DNA of 17,878 nucleotides from an uncultured Eubacteriales bacterium (GTDB lineage Bacteria > Bacillota > Clostridia > Oscillospirales > Acutalibacteraceae): NCBI GenBank assembly GCA_900321665.1, contig ONWY01000029.1, positions 1 to 17,878 of the forward strand, given 5' to 3'. The notes below the pieces were generated by a model. That model did not search any database. It was not told where the DNA came from and saw only the letters and a list, made by a program, of their open reading frames with translations. The position numbers and the translations under genes are program-made. Numbering within the stretch: the first letter of the stretch is position 1; each line of letters starts with the position of its first letter. Positions 12,993-17,878 of this stretch are shown in pieces.

Positions 12993-13898
12993 ATGAAGCA
13001 TAGAAAATTAATTGCAATTCTCATCACGCTTGCGGGCGGCATCCTGTGGGGTGCTTCCGGGGTGTTCGGGCAATATCTTTTTGAAAATAACGGTTTTACC
13101 TCCGGCAGCCTTGTGCCTTTGCGTTTAACCACTGCCGGTGCACTTCTCTTAATATTTGATTTTTTTCGCTACAGAAAGCAGACATTGGCGGTATTTCGCT
13201 CCAAAAGAAACTGCTTAGATTTAGCGGTTTTTTCGCTTGTCGGTGTTTCTCTTTGCCAATTCAGCTATTTTTTCACCATTGAGCACTCGGATGCGGCGGT
13301 TGCCACTATTTTGCAATATCTTTCGCCGGTGTTTATCATCATTTACAGTGCTCTTGTCGGCAAAAAAGCGCCGCGTGCTTTTGAAATCATTGCGCTGATT
13401 TTCGCATTAGTCGGTGTTTTCTTAATTGTCGGCGAGGGTGATATCCGCGCATTAAGAATTAACCCCTTGGCACTTGTGTTTGGTATCATCACGGCATTGA
13501 GTGTCAGCGTTTACAATTTGCAACCGAAAAGGCTGATGCAAAGCTTTTCCACCAACATTATTCTCGGGTGGGGTATGTTACTCGGCGGTATTCTTTTAAG
13601 CATTATCATGCGCCCGTGGCAATACCGCGTGCGGCTCGACAGCACAGCTATCATCGCTTTATTTGCCATCATTGTCGGCGGCAGTATATTAGGCTTTTGC
13701 TTTTATATGTACGGTGTCAAAAAGCTTGGCGCCGTATATGCCTCAATGCTTGCGGCAATTGAGCCTGTGGCGGCGACAGTGCTTTCAGCCGTTTGGCTGC
13801 ATACTAAGTTCAGCTTCATCGAGCTTATCGGCTTTTTATTGATTTTTTCAACCATTTTTATAATTGCATTTTTTCAACTGAAAGAAAAAAGAGTATAA
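12993..13898 (+). CDS. EamA/DMT-family transporter
   Basis: 301 residues from ATG 12993 (MKHRKLIAIL). The frame extends upstream to a TTG at 12957, but that codon is part of the -35 box, so it is rejected. About ten hydrophobic helices form two EamA repeats: GGILWGASGVFGQYLF in the first, and a second from about residue 155 with GGSILGFCFYMYGVKKL and ASMLAAIEPVAATVLS. Inner-membrane drug/metabolite transporter; the substrate cannot be told from sequence. No Shine-Dalgarno is visible before the ATG, consistent with leaderless translation. Divergent from sigK, with overlapping promoters. No clear terminator follows. Confidence 0.9.
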   Translation: MKHRKLIAILITLAGGILWGASGVFGQYLFENNGFTSGSLVPLRLTTAGALLLIFDFFRYRKQTLAVFRSKRNCLDLAVFSLVGVSLCQFSYFFTIEHSDAAVATILQYLSPVFIIIYSALVGKKAPRAFEIIALIFALVGVFLIVGEGDIRALRINPLALVFGIITALSVSVYNLQPKRLMQSFSTNIILGWGMLLGGILLSIIMRPWQYRVRLDSTAIIALFAIIVGGSILGFCFYMYGVKKLGAVYASMLAAIEPVAATVLSAVWLHTKFSFIELIGFLLIFSTIFIIAFFQLKEKRV

Positions 13899-13976
13899 AA
13901 TCTTACTTTGTATTACCTGTAATCATCACTATTATTTTTTCATATAATTTATAAACTCTTTTTAAGGGGAAATGGT

Positions 13977-14702
13977 ATGAAAAAGCTTCGTTTTATTGTG
14001 TTGGTGATTTTCCTTTTACTGATAATTGTTCTCTTGCTCTTAAGCGGTATTTACTTTAGTGTTCATCCAAGAGAGAGTAAAAGCGCTTCTATCAGCAGCA
14101 AAGCATTTACCGTGGTGCTTGATTGCGGTCACGGCGGGCCGGATGGCGGAGCTGTCGGCGCTGACGGCACGCTTGAAAAAGATATTAATTTAGCGCTCGG
14201 CTTTTCTTTGCAAGAGCTGCTTGAGCAAAGCGGCTACCGCGTGGTGATGACCAGAACCGCCGACAGCTTTATATGTGATGACCATACAGCTTCCTTACGC
14301 GAGCAGAACACTTCCGATTTGCACAATCGCTTAAAAATTGCCGAATCGGAAAGCAATTCCATTTTTATCAGCTTGCATATGAATCAATTTTCTCAGGCGC
14401 AGTATTGGGGCTCGCAGCTGTTTTATTCTCCCAATCACCCTGACAGCAAGGTGCTTGCCGGCGCCATTAGAGAGCGCTTGATCAGCACGGTGCAACAGGG
14501 GAACAAGCGCGCCTTGAAGGAAATGGACAGCAGTGTTTATATTATCCACAAAGCCACGCACCCGGCGCTGTTGTTGGAGTGCGGCTTTATGTCTAATCCC
14601 GCCGAATTAGAAAAATTCAAGGATAAAAAATATCGCTCGGCATTTGCATTTGCCGTGCTTTTGGGTATTAATGATTATCGAATAGGAGTAACTCATGGCT
14701 AA
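13977..14702 (+). CDS. cwlD: N-acetylmuramoyl-L-alanine amidase, CwlD type
   Basis: 241 residues, close to Bacillus CwlD (about 237). Amidase_3 zinc enzyme that cleaves the stem peptide from muramic acid; CwlD makes the muramic-delta-lactam of spore cortex, recognised at germination. An N-terminal membrane helix (4-27) is followed by the catalytic domain: DCGHGGPDGGAVG with zinc ligand H52, LEKDIN with E67, ISLHMN with H134, and LLECGFMSNP with catalytic E201. AAGGGGA (13964-13970) precedes the ATG. The stop overlaps the radA start by eight bases. The CwlD rather than vegetative assignment rests on length, layout and the nearby sporulation gene. Confidence 0.85.
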   Translation: MKKLRFIVLVIFLLLIIVLLLLSGIYFSVHPRESKSASISSKAFTVVLDCGHGGPDGGAVGADGTLEKDINLALGFSLQELLEQSGYRVVMTRTADSFICDDHTASLREQNTSDLHNRLKIAESESNSIFISLHMNQFSQAQYWGSQLFYSPNHPDSKVLAGAIRERLISTVQQGNKRALKEMDSSVYIIHKATHPALLLECGFMSNPAELEKFKDKKYRSAFAFAVLLGINDYRIGVTHG

Positions 14703-16062
14703 AAACGCAAAAACAATGTATGTCTGTTCGCAATGCGGCTACGACAGCCCAAAGTGGTTCGGTCAGTGCCCCTCTTGCAAGCAGTGGAATACGATGGAGG
14801 AAATCAAAATCAGCCCTTCCTCCACTTATACCGATGCAAAGATTGCCACACAGTTAGAAGCTTTGCCCATTGACCAAATTGTGATAACGGACGAGCATCG
14901 TTACCTGACCGGGATGAAAGAGCTTGACCGCGTTCTCGGCGGAGGGATTGTGCAGGGCAGTTTAATTTTGCTCGGCGGTGACCCCGGCATCGGTAAATCC
15001 ACTTTATTACTGCAAATTTGCGAATATTTAGGAAAAAATTTAAAAGTGTTATATGTTTCCGGTGAGGAAAGTGCGCACCAAATTAAGCTGCGCGCCAACC
15101 GCTTGAATGTGTACACGGAAAACCTGTTCATTATGCCCGAAAAGGATATTATCGCCATTAGCGAATATATCAGCACCATGAAGCCCGATATCGTAATGAT
15201 TGATTCCATCCAAACCATGGTCGCCGCGACAGCGTCCTCCACAGCGGGCAGTGTCACGCAAATCAGAGAGTGCACCAATGTGCTGATGGGTTGCGCAAAG
15301 CGCAACAATATTCCGATATTTATCGTCGGTCATGTGAATAAAGACGGAGATTTGGCAGGTCCCAAGATTTTGGAGCATATGGTAGATGCCGTGCTCTATT
15401 TTGAAGGGGACAAGCAGTTGGCGTACCGCATTTTGCGCGCAGCTAAAAATCGCTTTGGCTCGACCAATGAAATCGGCGTGTTTGAAATGGGCGATGCCGG
15501 CTTAAAGGAGGTAGAAAATCCCTCTTTGATGTTGATTGCCGGCAGACCAAAGGGCGTTTCCGGCACCTGTATTGCCTGCATTATGGAAGGCACAAGACCG
15601 ATTTTTGCCGAGGTGCAGGGCTTAGCTGCACCGACCAATTTCGGGAACCCGCGCAGAATGACAACCGGTTTTGATTACAACCGCATGAATATGCTCATCG
15701 CGGTTTTAGAGATGAAGGCGGGCTATTTTCTCGGCAATATGGATACCTATGTCAATGTGGTCGGCGGCTTGAAGCTCGATGAACCGGCTGCCGATTTGTC
15801 GGTAGCGATGGCTCTTATCAGCTCTTTGAAGGATATGGTCATTCCCGATGATGTGATAGCTTTCGGCGAGGTGGGGCTTGCGGGTGAAGTGAGGAGCGTT
15901 ATGTGCTGCGAGCAGCGCGTTGCGGAAGCGGCGAGGCTCGGCTTTTCGCGATGCATTATTCCGAAAAATAACCTCAAAAATATCTCGCCTAAGCTGAAAA
16001 AGCAGATAGAAATCATGGCAGTCGAAAATATCAGAGAGGCATTTGAAGCGCTTATCAATTAG
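14695..16062 (+). CDS. radA: DNA repair protein RadA (Sms)
   Basis: 455 residues, normal for RadA. Hexameric RecA-like branch-migration helicase in recombination repair. A C4 zinc finger at the N-terminus (CSQC at 11-14, CPSC at 25-28) is followed by Walker A GGDPGIGKST at 94-103, VSGEES at 121-126, Walker B IVMIDS at 166-171, the RadA-specific KNRFG at 251-255, and a C-terminal Lon-protease-like domain without visible protease function. Begins inside the end of cwlD (ATG at 14695, cwlD stop at 14702) with a GGAG-type ribosome site in the cwlD coding end. No hairpin terminator was found before the next promoter. Confidence 0.97.
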   Translation: MAKNAKTMYVCSQCGYDSPKWFGQCPSCKQWNTMEEIKISPSSTYTDAKIATQLEALPIDQIVITDEHRYLTGMKELDRVLGGGIVQGSLILLGGDPGIGKSTLLLQICEYLGKNLKVLYVSGEESAHQIKLRANRLNVYTENLFIMPEKDIIAISEYISTMKPDIVMIDSIQTMVAATASSTAGSVTQIRECTNVLMGCAKRNNIPIFIVGHVNKDGDLAGPKILEHMVDAVLYFEGDKQLAYRILRAAKNRFGSTNEIGVFEMGDAGLKEVENPSLMLIAGRPKGVSGTCIACIMEGTRPIFAEVQGLAAPTNFGNPRRMTTGFDYNRMNMLIAVLEMKAGYFLGNMDTYVNVVGGLKLDEPAADLSVAMALISSLKDMVIPDDVIAFGEVGLAGEVRSVMCCEQRVAEAARLGFSRCIIPKNNLKNISPKLKKQIEIMAVENIREAFEALIN

Positions 16063-16066
16063 TGTA

Positions 16067-16095
16067 TTGAATAATAATTTTTAATATGATATAAT
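16067..16095 (+). promoter_or_regulatory. Promoter of the phospholipase C-like gene
   Basis: TTGAAT (16067-16072), a 17-base spacer and TATAAT (16090-16095) preceded by TGA (extended -10), starting five bases after the radA stop. Confidence 0.75.
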
Positions 16096-16125
16096 TAACC
16101 CATATAAAGAAAGGCGGGTGAGGCA

Positions 16126-17034
16126 ATGAAAAGAAACGATCACTTTTTCGCAAAATGCATTTGTTTTGCAATCACTTTATCTCTATTGCTTGGGATTGGT
16201 TGCATTTCCGGCTTTGCCGAAGAATATGAAGGCGATAAATATTTGCCTGACCTGATTTTTGAAATCATTCAAGGCGATGATTATGCCCTAACCTCCATTA
16301 ATGATTTTGACCGCTACCAAAGGGCATATGAAGAGGCAAACTATGTTTTAGGCGCGGATTATAAAGTTGAGTTTCAAGCGGGCGGTGCAGACCATACCCA
16401 TCAATATATTTGTGCCACTGCCTTGCGCGTTTTGGCAAATGACAAGGGCAACAGCTTGTATAATACCGATGCCAACACTTCTATCTTGGTAGAAAATGCC
16501 GATTGGCCGGACAAAAACGATATCGGCTTTATTTTTGATACGCACTTTTATAACCCGTATACCGAAAAGAATTACCACGCCGGCGGCACCACTGCCAAGG
16601 TGAAGGCAAAGGAGTATTACGATAAGGCGGTTTCATATTACAAGCAAGGTGACATTAGCGAGGCTTTAGCGACCCTCAGTCGCGGCTCCCACTTTGTGGC
16701 AGATGCCTGCGAAGCGCACCATGCGACCAACAAAACTGCGGTCGGCTCCAACCACAGCGCCTATGAAAAATATATTGATACTGTAAGAACGCGGATTCAA
16801 GTGCCTGATAATTCACTTGATGAAAGCATTTATCAAGAGGCGCTGCAGTGTTCGGTCGGGCAAATTGTCAGGAACAATTCCTACGCTTCCTACTGCTTGG
16901 GCGATAAAGTAACCGGCAGCGAGGACAACCCGGATTATTTTGATGCTGCCAGGAGTACCGTGCTCAATGCCGTGGTCGGTAATGTGCAGTATTATTACAA
17001 ATTTGCAGTGGAAGTCGGCTTGATGGAAGCTTAG
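16126..17034 (+). CDS. Secreted zinc-dependent phospholipase C-like protein
   Basis: 302 residues. A signal peptide (1-31, with hydrophobic ITLSLLLGIGCISGFA) suggests secretion. The all-helical zinc phospholipase C fold (Clostridium perfringens alpha-toxin / Bacillus cereus PC-PLC family) is recognised from its metal ligands: THQ with H92; WPD with D129; DTHFYNP with H140; H189, D193 and H199, spaced +4 and +6 as in alpha-toxin; then TAVGSNH with H210 and E214. The family's N-terminal Trp ligand is not seen after the predicted cleavage site. There is no room for the C-terminal PLAT/C2-like domain that alpha-toxin needs for toxicity, so it resembles the single-domain type. Substrate is unproven. 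Monocistronic, with its own promoter and terminator. Confidence 0.78.
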   Translation: MKRNDHFFAKCICFAITLSLLLGIGCISGFAEEYEGDKYLPDLIFEIIQGDDYALTSINDFDRYQRAYEEANYVLGADYKVEFQAGGADHTHQYICATALRVLANDKGNSLYNTDANTSILVENADWPDKNDIGFIFDTHFYNPYTEKNYHAGGTTAKVKAKEYYDKAVSYYKQGDISEALATLSRGSHFVADACEAHHATNKTAVGSNHSAYEKYIDTVRTRIQVPDNSLDESIYQEALQCSVGQIVRNNSYASYCLGDKVTGSEDNPDYFDAARSTVLNAVVGNVQYYYKFAVEVGLMEA

Positions 17035-17041
17035 TATATCT

Positions 17042-17080
17042 AAAAAAGCGCTTGCGGATGACAAGTGCTTTTTCTTTTTT
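17042..17080 (+). terminator. Terminator after the phospholipase C-like gene
   Basis: AAAAAGCGCTTG pairs with CAAGTGCTTTTT (one G-T wobble) around a short loop, followed by CTTTTTT. Confidence 0.85.
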
Positions 17081-17112
17081 ATAATTTTTCAGCGATGAAA
17101 AATGAGTAAATA

Positions 17113-17141
17113 TTGATTTATGTGTATGATAATGGTATAAT
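17113..17141 (+). promoter_or_regulatory. Promoter of hpf
   Basis: TTGATT (17113-17118), a 17-base spacer and TATAAT (17136-17141) preceded by TGG (extended -10). Predicted +1 is near 17148. Confidence 0.75.
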
Positions 17142-17143
17142 AA

Positions 17144-17168
17144 AATTGAAAAGAAAGTCTTTTCAATT
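17144..17168 (+). promoter_or_regulatory. Perfect hairpin at the 5' end of the hpf mRNA
   Basis: AATTGAAAAG (17144-17153) and CTTTTCAATT (17159-17168) are perfect inverted repeats with a 5-base loop. With +1 near 17148, the transcript would begin with the GAAAAG/CTTTTC part of this stem. It could stabilise the mRNA or be an operator in DNA. Confidence 0.5.
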
Positions 17169-17190
17169 ACGCAGGTAAGGAGTTGTTACT

Positions 17191-17727
17191 ATGAAAACCA
17201 ATTTCATTACAAGAAAATGTACACTGAAGGATTCCTTTATTGACAGAGCTGAGCTTAAGCTCGCTAAAGTATATAAGCTCTTGGGCGAAAACGCAACCGC
17301 CGAAGTGACAGTCAGTTCCGAAAACAATGAGCAAAAGGTTGAAATCACCGCTAAAAACGGCTCTGTGCTTTTAAGAGCAGAGGAAATCAGCGATGACAGA
17401 ATTGAAGCGCTTGACAAAGCGGTGGATTCCTTAATCAGAAAAATCAGAAAAAATAAAACCCGCCTTGAGAGAAAGATTAAAGGCGCTCCTTCTATCGATT
17501 CCTTCTTCGCAGAGGATGAAGAAAAGATTTATGAAGAAACCGCCTATGACATTGTCAGAGAAAAGAGAGTGCAGATGAAGCCGCAATATGTGGAAGAAGC
17601 CATTCTTGAAATGAATTTGCTCGGGCACAATTTCTATATGTTCTTCAATGCAGAGACCGAAGAGGTTAATGTTATTTATAAGAGAAAAGACGGTAAATAC
17701 GGCTTACTGATGGCTGAAATCCTTTAA
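17191..17727 (+). CDS. hpf: Ribosome hibernation promoting factor, long form (HPF)
   Basis: 178 residues, the long Firmicute type. Dimerises 70S ribosomes into inactive 100S particles in stationary phase. The N-terminal S30AE domain (about 1-100) has the beta-alpha-beta pattern and a lysine-rich helix (KAVDSLIRKIRKNKTRLERK). An acidic linker (about 105-120) leads to the C-terminal dimerisation domain (125-178) with VREKRVQMKP, EMNLLGHNFYMFFN and VIYKRKDGKYGLL. AAGGAG (17176-17181) lies nine bases before the ATG. Monocistronic, with its own promoter, 5' hairpin and terminator. Confidence 0.95.
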   Translation: MKTNFITRKCTLKDSFIDRAELKLAKVYKLLGENATAEVTVSSENNEQKVEITAKNGSVLLRAEEISDDRIEALDKAVDSLIRKIRKNKTRLERKIKGAPSIDSFFAEDEEKIYEETAYDIVREKRVQMKPQYVEEAILEMNLLGHNFYMFFNAETEEVNVIYKRKDGKYGLLMAEIL

Positions 17728-17740
17728 TCGATATGTGTAA

Positions 17741-17774
17741 AAAAGGGGAGGGTCTTACTCTCCCCTGATTTTTT
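17741..17774 (+). terminator. Terminator after hpf
   Basis: AGGGGAG (17744-17750) pairs with CTCCCCT (17760-17766), followed by GATTTTTTG. Confidence 0.85.
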
Positions 17775-17790
17775 GCTGACAGGAGAAAGA

Positions 17791-17878
17791 ATGAAACTAT
17801 GTGCGCCATGCCTGTTTGGCATAGAAGGCTTATTAGCAGAAGAATTAAGAGAGTTAGAGTTAATTGAATATACATCAC
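17791..17878 (+). CDS. THUMP-domain class I RNA methyltransferase, N-terminal fragment
   Basis: Only the first 29 codons are in the window; the gene runs off the right edge. It begins MKLCAPCLFGIEGLLAEELR, the pattern at the N-terminus of THUMP-type 23S rRNA guanine-N2 methyltransferases (RlmL / YpsC family): PCLFGIEG, then AEELREL. AGGAGAAAGA directly precedes the ATG. The methyltransferase domain is not visible, so the call depends on this short signature. Confidence 0.65.
   Translation, partial: MKLCAPCLFGIEGLLAEELRELELIEYTS

Noticed and set aside
13943..13948. TATAAT as a cwlD promoter
   Set aside because: No acceptable -35 at 16-18 bases; a sporulation promoter is possible but neither sigma-E nor sigma-G elements match well enough to call.

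Overview
The window looks like the chromosome of an anaerobic, spore-forming, low-to-mid GC Firmicute of class Clostridia. The family is probably Oscillospiraceae/Ruminococcaceae-like, which is inference. Supporting evidence: an uninterrupted pro-sigma-K gene (sigK), a CwlD-type spore-cortex amidase, a rubrerythrin, a long-form hibernation factor, and strong Shine-Dalgarno sites with TTGACA/TATAAT promoters. No plasmid, phage or rRNA genes are present. Most of the region is housekeeping, with one small accessory locus.

Layout. 1-326: C-terminal end of a PotD-like polyamine-binding protein that ends in a membrane helix. 380-705: two tRNA-Leu genes (GAG, CAG), each followed by a hairpin terminator. 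751-1390: an accessory locus made of an array of about seven small hairpins separated by the 7-mer ATGAAAT (four copies, then four reverse-complement copies), followed by a four-helix-bundle (S23/Avd-like) protein gene. 1518-2894: DacA-type carboxypeptidase, convergent with a thyA-folA operon (4336-2948, minus strand). Rubrerythrin (minus strand) is divergent from a nucleotidyltransferase-mnmA operon (5108-7293). 7351-8022 (minus strand): an unrecognised possible beta-propeller protein that appears to be leaderless. 8160-11631: ftsK/spoIIIE, split by a frameshift, overlapping a ComEC-like metallo-beta-lactamase-fold gene. 11689-11771: a third tRNA-Leu (TAG). 11867-12236: a DNA glycosylase gene with its middle missing. 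sigK (minus strand) is divergent from an EamA transporter that also appears to be leaderless. 13977-16062: overlapping cwlD and radA. 16126-17034: a secreted zinc-dependent phospholipase C-like protein. 17191-17727: hpf. 17791 to the end: start of a THUMP-type RNA methyltransferase.

How the genes fit together. thyA and folA form the thymidylate cycle: ThyA oxidises methylene-tetrahydrofolate to dihydrofolate and FolA reduces it back. sigK, cwlD and possibly ftsK/spoIIIE belong to sporulation; dacA and cwlD act on peptidoglycan. mnmA, the three tRNA-Leu genes, hpf and the terminal methyltransferase concern translation. radA and the damaged glycosylase concern DNA repair.

Most worth a second look: the hairpin array beside the S23-like gene, the two genes with internal deletions (ftsK and the glycosylase), and the two genes whose consensus promoters place the transcription start at or within one base of the ATG.
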